A stretch of 64,000 nucleotides of DNA from Plantago elongata (taxonomy: Eukaryota > Streptophyta > Magnoliopsida > Lamiales > Plantaginaceae). The notes beneath the pieces are model-generated. The model was given only the letters and a program-made list of their open reading frames with translations, did not search any database and had not been told where the DNA came from. Of the stretch, positions 22,704 through 35,506 are shown one piece after another. The stretch covers positions 1-64,000 of the forward strand of contig JAYMSP010000096.1 in assembly GCA_036897095.1 (NCBI GenBank). Direction: 5' to 3'. The first letter of the stretch is position 1. Each line of letters opens with the position of its first letter. A program made the translations under genes and the position numbers.

Positions 22704-25700
22704 ATGCCTTCTGAACCCAGAGGATCATTGAGAAGTAAGAGTGTAACATTGCCGTATGAAGATCAGGAGGCAATGGTAAAAACTGGAAAAAGAAAGACCA
22801 GGCCTTATGATTTTGAATCAGCATCAAGGTCACGATATGATGATGCAACTTTGCTCAAGGAAGCGTGTTCTAGAAGAGTGAGGCAGGAAATGATGCGGCT
22901 TTTGCCAACAGACTGTCAAGAGCCAAGTCGACATGTTGGAAAAGGAAAGAAAATCCTTTCACAAGGTCAAAATGTTACTTCCCTCGATCGTAACCAGACA
23001 TATACAAGTAAGCTACATTGCACATAATGAAACCTTATATAGATATATTGATTGGTCTGCGATAAACTCAAGCTGTTTTTTCCCCTTTAGAATCAATCGG
23101 CACTAAGCACGGCCATGGTACATCTTCAGTACGTACCTCTCATGTTGTCGAGACTTCTGTTCCAAAAGCTTCAGGCCTGTTTACCGTTGATCTTCCTTTG
23201 TAGGTTTAAAATAAAATGAATCGTAATGGCTAACATGAAAAATGGGCTTCATAATTCATCATACATCATATTAAGTATTAAGTATTAAATGAGTCAGGAG
23301 TAAGGACCTTACAGGCACTCAACATATGCAATCTTGATATCATTTTACAACCGTAACTGTTGGTATAATAAACATTTTAAGATAAAAAAAGTCAAGTGGC
23401 TTGTAATCTTTCAGTCTCTATTATTTACTTTTCCCTTTTTTTTCCAGATTAAATAGTTTGATAACATAATAATTTATAGCGAATAGAAGTTGAAGAAAGG
23501 TGTGAACATAGTAGGAAAATATAGACGGGGATCGATTCACACTAATTTCTAGAATCCAAACAAAATATAGACTACCTAATATTGGAATCCTAAATCAAGC
23601 GAACTACAAATTAGCTACATAATGCGTATGTCACTCTAATTGTTGTAAATATATCCTCAATTTGTGCCACCATAGGTTACATATCTGATAAAATGCCTTC
23701 ACGAGGAGTTGAATTGGAAAGGATGAGACTTCTACGAAAACAATGTCAAACAGCAAGTGGACCTGTCAAAAAAGGAAATACCAATGTTCATCAAGGTATA
23801 AATGATAAAACGTTCAATGCTCGTGATCTGACGAATAAAAGTAGTTTCACTTCATAAACTGAAACTTACATGGAACTTGGGTTGTCCTGGAACATATTTA
23901 TCATTTTCGTCTTTTGTTCATCAGGACCAAGTGGTGGGAATCATGGTCACGATTCAATTTCACTTCATCCAATTAAAAGCACACCTCATCCACCTAATGC
24001 TTTTGGAACTTCTGCTGTTGAGAATTCAAAAGCTTCAGGTCTTTCTCCATCTTCATCAAGTAGCTATTAATATCGGAGGTAGCCCTCCCCTACAATTTCA
24101 TAATCGGTGTGAAATACCCCCTGCAAGCAATTATTTGTTGTATTGAGTAGGTTTAAGACATCCTGGCGAATTTCACGCCGATTATGAAATTTCAGTCTTC
24201 ATCAGTAATGAGTTTTAAGAGTATGCCACCGCTGTCATTTTATATTCTAAGACTATATTTATTTTCTACTGTATTACTAGGATCAAAGTTGTCCAGGAAA
24301 GATCGTGTTTCATTTTCTCATGGTGAACAGCCGCCATTAACAGTTGCACATAGTCCTGCAAATTCTCTCGATGGAAACACCATAAGTCCGGGTACGTTTA
24401 TATTTTCTAATTTCTCGCTCACTAAAAGCCTTCTCATAGAGAGTAACTTTCCAATTGAAACTCTACACTCTCCATACTGTCTGACTTTCTTGCTATCTTT
24501 GACTGTTAATTACTCCTAAATTATAACATGAAACAAAATAAATTTCTTGTTAGATATAATTTTCTCAAATTCCTGACCGGTATAGTTTAGGAGTAATTCT
24601 TTGTTATCAAAAGCAAAACGTGACATTAGGACGGAGGGAGTACCTTCTGCATAATTCTCATTTGTGAATTGCTTCCATCTTTCAAGTATACTATGAAATT
24701 TCTGAAGTTGCCTTTCTGAGTGTTTTTTCGCCTCTTTTGTAGCAAAATATAGACATGAGGCAGCAGATTCTCTTGAGGAATTCAGCAGAAGTTCAGGTAA
24801 GTCATAACTCATAAGTGCATATACGGTTCTCACATACTAAACCCTTTTTCCTTAATTACATGTTTTGATTAAAAAATGTTGCACTTTCATGCAAAAATTT
24901 TAATTGCATAAAACTGTTCCTGAGTAAGATTTGTAATGCCATAAATTTTATGGTTTAGAGCTTAACATTTATCTTTTGTATAGAAGAAGATAACCACTGG
25001 CCTGCGAATTCTCTGGATGAGAGCAGCACAACTGCAGGTACTGTAAAAGTTTTTGCACAGTAGAATCGTGTAGAAAAACTGTTCTATTAAAAAGCCAAAG
25101 TTGCACCAAGTGCCAGTATGTTCTGTTTACAAAATTTGCCCCCAATTCATGATCAACCCCATGATACACTTATTGTTTGCCCCATTGCATTAGAAATTTC
25201 CTCCATTTCCTCACATACCATGCCCACTGATGTTTTGGTTCAGTATGCCAATTTTTAATAAATGTGTCCATAGAGGCCAATTTGCACAAGATAAATATTG
25301 GGGTTTTGATGAAAATTTTCCTTATAACTCTTTGCAACTCCAATTAAGAATCTGTGTAGATTGTGTTCGAGTATATTTGAAACTTTTTAAATCAAACTTG
25401 TTTTTTTAAGCCTAACTAGTGGAATAAATGAGTGTCGTAGGAATTAGTTCTGTAAATATGTTTTTAGAGTTTACCATTTTGCCTCTTGTGCAGCAACAGA
25501 TTCACATTGGCCTGCAAATTCTCTTCATGAAAACTCGAAAAGTTCAGGTTAGTTTATGTATACATACAGATACTTTTCTTGTGTGGAAAATCTCATGTGT
25601 AAACTGCTTCCAGACAGGATATAGAACTTCTTAAATTATCTCTATGATAATCCCGTTTGTTTCAAGACTGAAATTTGGCGATACTAGATTAAGGACATGA

Positions 25701-27674
25701 ACACTACCATTTACTATAGCTCATTATGCATTCACATCCACTGCAATTAAAGCTTGGAAAAATAAAGTTCTGCAAAATATTCCCGGACAGGATTAAGTGA
25801 CTCAAGCCAAGAACGTGGTTCACCTTCACCTAAAGTGACTACACTAAGACAATGGGTCCATGGACTTGAAACATCAGTCGATCAAGGTCCTACGAGCCAA
25901 GGTAAATAAATAGTTGATTTGTAAGTTCATGAAGATTATGTTGTAAGTTATCAAGTACTTATGTTAAATTAATAGTTTGTGGCGATCTTATGGATTGTCA
26001 GGAAAAAAGCGTTCAACTCAAACTCGTGGTATTTCAACTGGTGCGAAATGGGAGAAAGAAGTGAAAAAGGTAATCTATTATCATAGAGAATAATTAGACT
26101 ATTTGATAACTTCACTTTCTTCATCTCATTTTCTATTTCCTTCATTATAGAACGGTAAGTATAAGATTTCATTTCTACCTGGAGAAACAGTTGCCACAGA
26201 GAACAATTCAGATTTGAGTAGTGCAATTGGTATCATAGTCAAAACGGGTGCTGAGCTTCAAGGCGTGTCTTCATGGAAAGAAGTCTCCGAGTCTAACAAA
26301 AAGTATTGCTACACTAAGCTATTTGTGAGTATGCAACATTTTATCATATTTTCAAGTTGATTTGCTACTTGTGTATGCACATTGTATTGTTATACAATGG
26401 AAGTGTAAATTATTTGCAGAGATGGTTTGATATCGAGGATTGGTCTACGGAGCGAGTTTACAAGATTGTTGATAAGAAGTTTCAAAGTGCGTATACTAGA
26501 TGGAGGTCGGCATTGAATCAGATTTACAGCAAATTGTTAGATGAAGGCATCAATCCAAGGGATGTGTGTCCTAGGCAAGATTTGGATATGATTAGATGGC
26601 ATGCAGCATGTGACTTCATCGAGGATGAGAAGTTTCAGGTTGATTTTGATTGTAACTTTTAGCTTTAAGCATTAAACTGTTTGATGAAAGATACTAATTC
26701 TTATTGGGTTGAAACTGCATACTTTATGCTATTGCAGAAAAGGTCGCAGACCAACAAACAAAACCGTAAAAAGATGCTATTCACACACACCACAGGAAGA
26801 ATTCCGATTCTCTGTCGCTACAAGAACATGGTACATAGTCACGAAAACAAATTATCTTCTTCGGTAATTTATTCAGATATATATATATATATTCAATCTA
26901 ATATTAAGCTGTGTAACTTCACAATGTGCAGAAGGAGAAAAACAAGATAGAACTCTTCAGGATTACTCGTACATGCAAAGATGGTGAATTTGTCAATCCT
27001 CTAGCTCAGGCGACATATGTGAGGAACTCAAATATATTAAAACCAAAGTTGCTCGTTCATGTAGGTTTAACATGTGATACGTACGTGCGTTGCAGGAGGA
27101 GATGGTCAAAATGCAACAGGAAGCACAAGAAGCTGGAGCTGAGATTTCTGAGGAAGCAATAATGAGGTCAAAGCTAGGTGTCAGATGCGGATATGTCAAG
27201 GGCATGGGTCACGGAGTAGAAGTGAATCATAGCGGTGAGAATTGCACTGAATCAATTACTGAATTGATAGAAGAGAACCTTTCAGAAGTGACAAACACAA
27301 AGGAAAAGGTTAGCAACCTTGAAGGGATGATTGCCAATTTGCAAGTTCAGATGAGAAAGATGGAAAAATTTGTAAAACAGATAGCAGGAATCCCTTCATA
27401 TAATTCACAAGGTGAACGATAAGCTTCGACTTCACTCTGTTTTTTTTGTCAGTTTCACGTTATGAAACTTAGGCTTGTATTTCCCGACTATTATTTTATT
27501 TATTTACCCATTGAATTGAATAGAGTAGTAGTCTTGAATTTAGTTTGCAATAAACTTAATTTTCACACATGCGGTTCGGTCTTCACAGATCTTGATGATC
27601 TCGAGGAGGAGGATCATGCTGAAAATGACGAGGCTGGTGACAATGAAAATGAACTTGACAAGGAAGCATCTTAA
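22704..27674 (+). CDS. Sixteen-exon gene: micro-exon repeat region plus plant Transposase_24-like domain
   Basis: Exons joined in phase: 22704-23007, 23091-23174, 23676-23795, 23925-24038, 24281-24391, 24743-24796, 24984-25037, 25494-25547, 25791-25901, 26002-26069, 26151-26324, 26420-26638, 26738-26830, 26932-27018, 27096-27411 and 27589-27674; 682 residues. Residues 1-340 are low-complexity and encoded by phase-1 exons; three successive 54-base exons encode 18-residue units, two containing HWPANSL. Residues 359-600 resemble the plant Ptta/En/Spm 'Transposase_24' domain: RWFDIEDWSTERVYKIVDKK, MIRWHAACDFIEDEKFQ, KRSQTNKQNRKKMLFTHTTG, ELFRITRTCKDG. A helical stretch (about 600-650) and an acidic tail follow. 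A 5'UTR intron ends immediately before the ATG. Exon 2 would need a GC donor. These domains occur both in CACTA-type elements and in many intron-bearing plant genes of unknown role; intact splicing and frame favour an expressed host gene. Function is not known, and no catalytic triad is seen. Confidence 0.8.
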
Positions 27675-28386
27675 AAGTTTTAGGAACCAAAAATCACATT
27701 TCTCTGTATCATGTCTTTTGCTGATATTGATTAATTGTACTGCTCGTAGTTCAGATACTTAGTGATGTGCATCCTTTCTGGATTCTGTTGCAAATTTATG
27801 TTAGTGCAAATCTGCAACGTGTTTTTTATGTATAAATCCAGTGAAATGAGATGCAACACATCTTTCTAGTGACGAAGTTAATAATTACACATCTTTTTGC
27901 GATGAAGATTAACTCCGTCATATAAAGAGCAAGAGTTTTCCTTTTGTTTCTGGGTGAGATGGGATTTACCCTGTGACGGAAAATATATAGTATGGAGCTT
28001 ACTGTGACGACAGAGCTGCTACCCCCTTTTGTTTGTGCCTAAACCACTATAGCAACATTGCAACAGTACGAAATGACTGAATGAATTCGTTTGGATTAGG
28101 GAATAAATAACTGCAATTATAGTATTAATACGGAAATTTCAGTTTTTTCTTCCAGATAATTCATATTACATCATGGACAATTTGTAGATCATCCGAACAA
28201 CTAATTAGCTGAAATTTAGTTGGCAATAGTGCCTCAGTTGAGTTTAACAGAAAGTAACCAGTGTTCATATCTAATGCTTTACAAAACAATGAAATTATGC
28301 TGCCTGCAACAACAAGCCGGTAAGAAGAATGTTGTCGTGAATTACGCAGCACACAAAATATGGCATTAACTGGCATGTTTTTTGGA
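27675..28386. other. Spacer between two convergent genes
   Basis: It contains the 3'UTRs of the plus-strand gene before it and the minus-strand gene after it. No other feature is seen. Confidence 0.6.
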
Positions 28387-31300
28387 TCAGCAGAAGTCAG
28401 CTGGTTTTCCAATTTTAATGTTCTGCTCGCCCAGAAATTCTGTTATAGCATTCTTCTGCCAACTCTTGAAACTCCTGCAGCAAGTAGAAGAAAATTTTAA
28501 AGAATCGAAAAGTTGGAACTACGTATCATAATTGGAAATTAGCTTAATTATGTCAGTGTTTAGTTCTTGGGTCGAGATTTGTCCATCTATACTAGGAAGT
28601 GAAGCCGAGTTTCTGTATATGATGCAAATTGCAGCAAATTAGCAGAGAACTTACTTGTGATCAAGATGTGCGAGAACCTCTCCGCCAGGGAAAGCTGCTT
28701 GGGTTGCATCAAAAGCAACTTTGATTGCTTCTTTCCAAGTCCCTCCAATATTCTCAATAGTTGGTTTTACTTTTGGTTGCCCAGGATCTTCCATTGGTAT
28801 CGAATATCCAGAGAGAAGGTGCCCAACCCAAACTCCCTCTTTCCTGCGGTTAGTTCATTAGCAGAAGTTTCAATGTAAATATACCTAGTTATAATATGTA
28901 ATCGTTTCCCTAGAAGTTTAAAACGTAAAGAGGGGAAAGGGAATTTCAAGGATATAATGAACTTTATAATGGGGGAGTTTTTCTGTCATCATCTTTTCAG
29001 ATTTTCAAGTTGGAAAATGTGCAAATTTATGCTATATAATAATAAGTTTATATAACTCACCAATATGATTTAGATTACTGGCTTCCCATTATATATAAAG
29101 ATTACTTTCTACCAAGCCACTACACATGCATACTTCAAGACTCTGGCACTCTGGCTTCTAATAGAATGGTTGGATTATGATTTATTAGTTGAAACAACTG
29201 ACTTACAGAATTACATCCATGTGTCGGGGTACATAATGCCCTCCTCCAATACCTAGGAGAACTTTCTTTCTTTCAGCGCTTCTGGTATCAAAAGAGAAAG
29301 CATCCAATTCATTCTCAGAAGATGCAGGTAATTTTGATCGAAATATTGAATTGGAATACTAGTAAAACCTATGGTTTGCACTAACAAATAAATAATTAAT
29401 CGAAATACTGACAGTGAAATAAACAGTGCACCATGCAATCTTAAGAAATAATACGGCTTGATTCTAAGAGACTTATACTGGAAGTGAAAACAACCACAGT
29501 AATGATAGTAGTTCAAGCAGATATTACAAGGATAAAACAACATGCACCTGCTCCAACTTCCAACAGCATCACCTTCTCCAAGACCCAGTCCTTCCCAAAC
29601 TAACTTCAACAACAAGCATTAGTCAGATTTATCTTAGTAACTAATTATGATTGTGGCCTTAGATTCACATGCAAGACATGTCAATTAATTTGACACACCC
29701 GCACACAGACAGAAGTAGAGTTGCTGAAGATTGACATCTCAATGCACTATGTCCTTTGACTGTATATTGCATGAATGTCTAAGCAAGATATCTTGCAGAA
29801 GCTGCAAACAAATATTAAGAAAAGACTGAGAACAGCATGTACTCAACTAGAGCAATAACACGGGCAGCATCTTGTCTTCCCCAGAACTCTTCTGTGCTGC
29901 CTAAAAAGCAAACAGAGGAAAAGTAGTCACATAAAACTCATTCAATCAAATTTCCTCAGCATGTCAATTATGAAAATGTACTAAATTGAATTAAAACATG
30001 CTGCAAGAACTATTATAGACAACAAGGAACGTTTGTTCAGTGAGAATATAGGAAAGGAAATGCAAATGACATAGGCTAAGGAAAGTTAAAGCAACTTAAT
30101 GCTTCAAGTAATAAAATCATTTCGGAAGACATTAATAGTTTGAACTTTGAATTTTGAACTAATATGCATCAAGTGATGTTTTAGTTGGAAATAGCATATT
30201 GGAAACACAAACGGTTTTATCAATATACAAGAAAATGTAAAAATTTGCAACATAACATTCGGAAAGGACAAAAATTTTAAAGCGTGAAGCAAAATCTAGA
30301 TGCAAATCACAAATAAACTTACCTATCTCAAGAAACATTGTTGGTTTGGTTGTTATAGGTCCATGATGAGTAGCCTCCAGCGTTATCTATACCAGACAAG
30401 AAGCAAAGATCAAGAAAGCACGATTCAAGTAAGGGAGATAACTGGGGTGGAAATCATCAGTCATCACCAACCTCAAATTCAGGTAGTAAATCATGGGACT
30501 GAGCAAGTTTCTTCAAGAGTATCAGCCATGGCCCTATTCGTGGACATGGAGGTGCTGCCCAACCTGGTCTTCCTCCCTGTGGCAGAGCATCGCCATCCTT
30601 TAAATGTGGCACACCTATAACCATTTAGATGTATAAATACATGCATTAACACAAACAATTACTGAAACTGAATAACACAATATCCACTCCGCTTAAACTG
30701 TTAAAGAGTTAAGACACTTAAGAGTTCAATTTGCAAAAGTGCTCGAAAGTAACTAAGCCCCCCACGGAGCTTTCTTAAACAACATTTTTCAGCTTTATTT
30801 AGCAAGTAAAGGGCAAGAGATGTTTCTGCCAACACCTTTTATCTGGTTCAGGGAGTAATAATTTGTATTTAGTAACACAAAAAAGAAAAAAGTATTCCTA
30901 ACAGGCACTAAGTCGGTGTTTGCAGATAATTATAACAAACTGATTACAACTTATAAGTTGCAAAACCTATTATAGCTTTTCTAAAACTGAATCCCTAGAA
31001 CTTGTTTTTGCGAAAACGCGAATATAGTTTCTGATACAATTAACTCAATCTGTCATAATTTTGTTTAAACAATCACCTACATTGCTGATTCTCACTCTGT
31101 TTCCATTCCCCTTTCCAACACACCAACCAATACTACCCACTTTAATCCCAATATACTTGATCACTTAACAAATGTCCACAAACAGACATAAGACACTAAA
31201 CTCTAGCACAAATCATAATAAAAAAGCATATATAGAAGGTATAAAATGGAGCAGAAGAAAGAACCAATTGGGTGAATAGTGAGAGCAGGGCGAGTGGAAG

Positions 31301-31556
31301 CGGCGACGTGTTTGGAGAGAAAGAGAATCTCCTCCACCGTCTCACCGGTAGCGGATTCCCACCTCAAATCAAGATCATTCTCAGCTATGATACTCCTGTC
31401 ATGTTCCAACAATCGCACTGAGCCCCTTTCGTGCTTGAAGCTTCGAATTCCGTCAGAAAGAGACGGACCAGGCTGCCAACCGGGCATGGAAAGTAAGGAT
31501 TTTGCTGGGTTGATCGATGCCGGATCGATCGTCGTTGCCACCACTATTGTCACCAT
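28387..31556 (-). CDS. GEK1: D-aminoacyl-tRNA deacylase GEK1 (DTD2 type)
   Basis: Eight exons join in phase: 31556-31265, 30614-30472, 30386-30323, 29900-29848, 29603-29548, 29281-29207, 28843-28655 and 28474-28387; 319 residues, close to Arabidopsis GEKO1. Recognisable blocks are MVTIVVATTIDPASINPAKS at the start, GRPGWAAPPCPRIGPW, EATHHGPITTKPTMFLEIGS, STEEFWGRQDAARVIA, VLLGIGGGHYVPRHMD, GHLLSGYSIPMED and the end KIGKPADFC. The family (archaeal/plant DTD2) hydrolyses D-amino acids, and in plants aldehyde-modified ones, from tRNA; the Arabidopsis mutant is ethanol-hypersensitive. The conserved histidines of HHGP and GGGHY fit the metal-dependent active site. All junctions are GT/AG. An in-frame GTG two codons upstream was not chosen as the start. 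No disabling change is seen. Confidence 0.95.
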
Positions 31557-31852
31557 TTTCACAGCTTTTCTCTGCTCCGATCAATTTCAAAAGATACAGA
31601 CTTGAAATGATTTGATTCTGAAATTATTCAAGCAAAAGAAGTTCTTTTTTCCTGCAAACAACTCAAGAGTAGAAGTAGTGATTGTCTAGCTGCCAAATTT
31701 TACTTGGACTAAATCATAATAGTCCAAAAGTGAGGATCCTTGGATTAAATATTTGGTAATCTCGATCAGGGTGGTTAAACCAATTTGTCTAAAATATATT
31801 AGTAATTTTTCGACGTGGTGGATCGATTAATATGTAATGCTTTTAATAATAT
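31557..31852. other. GEK1 upstream region
   Basis: About 300 bases between the GEK1 start codon and the LINE relic, which presumably hold the GEK1 promoter. No clear TATA box is seen on the minus strand. Confidence 0.5.
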
Positions 31853-34800
31853 GATAGATCGATGCAGCCTTCCAGATCTTGGGTTTAATGACCGAAAGTT
31901 CACTTGGAAAAATCATCAAGATGGGAGAGCTAATATTAAAGAACGGATTGATCGCTCCCTCGCCAACGGAGGATAGTGCGAGATGTTGCCGAACAATGCG
32001 GTTTTCCACATTTCAAAAACCACTCAGGCCATCATCCATTACTCACGTGCTGCCTAGGGGTCGAAAGAAGGAGATTTAATCGACCATTTAGATTTGAAAA
32101 GGCTTGGCTACTTCACAGTGAGTGCAAGCCGTTAATTGACACAATTTGACAACAAGAACACAATGTCTTATCGGCTATTGCCAAAGTACCGGAGGTCCTA
32201 TGAGATTGGAATAAGAAAAGATTTGGGAATATAGGATATCGGAAGATGAAGCTCAAAAATCGTCTCGATAGAATTCAGCGTGCCCCCACACAATTCTTTT
32301 CTTGTCTGTTTGGAGAAAGACCTCTTGAAGGAGTACAATAACGTGCTTAGGCAGGAGGAAATATTTTGGTTCTAAAAGTCGAGGGTCAAGTGGATAGTGG
32401 AAGGGGATTCCAACACAAAGTTTTCCATCACTCAACTCTTGATTGTCGGAGGAATAATCGAATTCTCTCACTGCAGGTTGAGGATACGTGGATAGAGGAC
32501 CAGTCAGTTCTCCAGGAACACAGGCTGCAGTACTTCAAAGCTATATTTGCCCCCTACGTCCGAGTTAGGAGAGGACACAGTAAGCTCAGCGTTTCCGGTC
32601 TTCAAGCCAAACTGACCCCCCGCGAGCATGATGATTTAGCTCGGATCTCTGAGGCAGCAGAAATTAAGAGAATTGTTTGGGAGACCCACTCGACTAAAGC
32701 TCGGGGACCGGATGGTCTTCAAGGGGTATTCTATCAAAGTTGTTGGAATTCGGTAGGGGAGTCAGTAATATCGTTTATCTAACAAGCATTCACCACGAGG
32801 TCACTTGCGGAGGGAGTTTGCGATGCTTTTGTGTGTTTGATTACTAAAATATCCAAGCCAAGCTGCATCTCAGAGTTCCGTTCTATATTACTATGTAATG
32901 TGTTGAACAAATTCGTAACTAAGTGTATAACGATGAGGTTACGTGATATCATGTCGGACTTGATAATATATTGGTAATGCAAGAGTAGAAGTAAACATGA
33001 TAATATATTGGTAATGCAAGAGATTTTGCACTCTCTCCGAGGAAAGAGGAAGAATAAAGTTGGAAGTATGATCATGAAATTGGATTTGGAAAAGGCTTAT
33101 GACAGAGTTAATAGGTCATTTCTGGAGGATACCCCTTAGCGTTTAACTTTCCTCAAAATCTAATTGCTCTAATCATGTTTTGTGTCAGGAATGCCTGATC
33201 CCAGATGTTGTGGAATGGCGAACCTCTGGAGGCCTTCCAACATACCTGCGGACTTCGCCAAGGGGATCCATTGTCCCTGTATTTATTTGTGTTGTGCATG
33301 CCAAGGGGATCCATTATCCATGTATTTATTTGTGTTGTGCATGGAACGATTATCCTATCTAATACGGGAGAAGGTAAACCGACGCAAATGGAAACCAATT
33401 AAACCATGTAAAGGTGGTCCTGACTTTTCTCACATCTTCTTCGCCGATGATCTTATTTTGATGAGTAAGGCAGATACTCGCAATGTCGAGTGATTAAACC
33501 GTGTTGAATGAGTTTTGAAGCAAATCCGGTTTGCAATTAAATTTGGCGAAGTCCAAAGTGTTTTTCTCGAATACAGGTGGGGTGGCGGTCAAGAATGCGA
33601 TCACATACATCTTGGGGTTCGAGCAAACGCACAACCTAGGGAAGTATCTTGGTATCACATTGAGACGTGGCCGGCAAACCCCGGCGGAGGCAGGAGTTTT
33701 AATTGATAAGGTATTGAACAGATACGCAGGCTGGAAGAAAAATTCTTATCCACTGTAGGAAGAGCAACTCTGATTCAGTCAGTGACCTCGACGGTTCCTT
33801 TGTACGATATGCAATCTAGTTGGATCCCTGAACATATATGTGAGAAGCTGGATAAGCTAAATCGGGAGTTTCTCTGGTCAAATGACATGACTCAACGGAA
33901 AACACATCTCATAGGTTGGAAAAAGGTTGTTAGAGAAAAATCTGAAGGCAGTTTTGGATTACGAGAAGCGAGACTCAACAACAAAGCCATGTTGTCGAAG
34001 TTAGTCTGGAAAACGGTACGGAAGGAAACCACTATTTGGATGGACTTGATTAATGCTAAATATCTTAAAGGGCAAAGTGTGCTTCACTACGTCTCGAAAG
34101 CAGGGGATAGCCCGGACTGGAAAGGAGTGGTGCGTTGCGCGCGGGAACTGAACCCGTGTTTTAGATGGAGGGTCGGTGATGGGACACAAATCAGGTTCTT
34201 TTTGGATAACTAGTTTCGCGAAAAGGGTCTGTATCTTGAGATCCCACACATAGACATGAGAGATAGGGATATCAGATTGTCACAGGTTCTACTTCCGAGT
34301 GGAGAATGGGATTTCTCTGGCCTCTACACTATGATTCTGAGTCGTTTGCAGACGATTTGGATATGGCAGGCATTCAACTCGGGACTGGGCAGACGTTTTA
34401 CTATGGAACGAAACGACATCGGGTACATTCTCTTGCCAATCAGCTTATCAGTGGTTTCAGGCGCAAGAAAATTCGAATGTGTAGAGGACATGAAGCAATC
34501 TTAGTTGGAAATTATTATGGAAAAGTAAACTCCCAAACAAGTTTAAGCATTTCTTGTGGTTAGTGATGCAAGATAGACTTATATCGAATACATTGAGGTT
34601 CAAGCGCCAAATGACTCATGATCCATCTTGCGATCTTTGTCCGGGTGTTAATGAGGATGTCATCCACATCTTGAGACGTTGTAAGGATGACAAGTTGATA
34701 TGGAAAGAACTTTTATCACCACAAGACTGGATTGAGTTTGATAGTGTTCCGGATGATGAATGGTTCGAAAAGAATTTTCGAGCTAAATTTGTGACTCGAA

Positions 34801-35506
34801 TCAATGTGGTGGCATGTTGGCCCTCGGTATTTCTTGCAGCGTGTTGGTCAATATGGAAGTTGAGGAACTTAAGATTAATCAAAGGAAATGCTGCGTGCCG
34901 ACCACAATTACTCTTCCTTATCAAACAACTAAGCTGCGACTTGCAAATGAAGATGTACCCGGCTGATTTCAGGAAGCAGTACAAATGATCAGCTCCGCCT
35001 TTGGATTGGGTAAAGTTAAACATAGATGGGAGATGTCGTACTTCGGAGAATCTCGAGGCGGTAGGACACGTATTGCGGGACACAAAGGGTACCTGGATAT
35101 GGTGAATGGCAAAGAAGATCACAGCACCTACAGAATGATACGGAACTTCAAAGCATGGTTGAAGGACTGTAACTGGCCTGGCATCGCCGTATTCCAAAAC
35201 TCATTATGGAAACGGACTCTGAAATGTTATAAGCTTGGGTTACGGAAGTTGAACAACCTCTGAAAACTTTTAAAGATAGAGTTGACAGATGCAAGGAGCT
35301 TATACATATGCCATGGGAAATAGAGATTAAGAAGATTGATAGGAAGGCAAATGCTTGTGCCGTCCATATAGCATCGTTAGGTTATCACTTTGATGGAGAT
35401 GGGAAGTTTTGACTTTTCCCACCTACATTTGTAATCCCGTTGTTGGGTCCTGACATTGGCCCTTGAGCCTTATATATTCTTTGCTTACCAAAATAAAATA
35501 AAATGT
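31853..35506 (+). mobile_element. Decayed non-LTR retrotransposon (plant L1-type LINE), 5'-truncated
   Basis: In order: end of an AP-type endonuclease (LGFNDRKFTWKNHQDG and KERIDRSLANGG at 31870-31976); reverse transcriptase pieces (TKARGPDGLQGVFYQSCWN near 32695-32752, MKLDLEKAYDRVNRSF near 33070, the catalytic FADDLILMS near 33440); RT thumb (IGWKKVVREKSEGSFGLREA near 33910); a zinc-binding zf-RVT motif (CDLCPGVNEDVIHILRRC near 34630); and an RNase H start (DWVKLNIDGRC near 35000). Many frameshifts and stops break it. Two small internal tandem duplications are visible, about 43 bp at 33257-33343 and about 40 bp at 32962-33020. The 3' end is AT-rich ('aaaataaaataaaa', 35495-35506). It sits between GEK1 and the tRNA/TRAX pair. 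Confidence 0.9.

Noticed and set aside
31279-31605. Plus-strand frame over GEK1 exon 1
   Set aside because: A shadow of the conserved GEK1 first exon on the minus strand.
34616-35197. A 193-codon frame on the minus strand
   Set aside because: It is antisense to the LINE zinc-binding and RNase H regions, which are clear on the plus strand.
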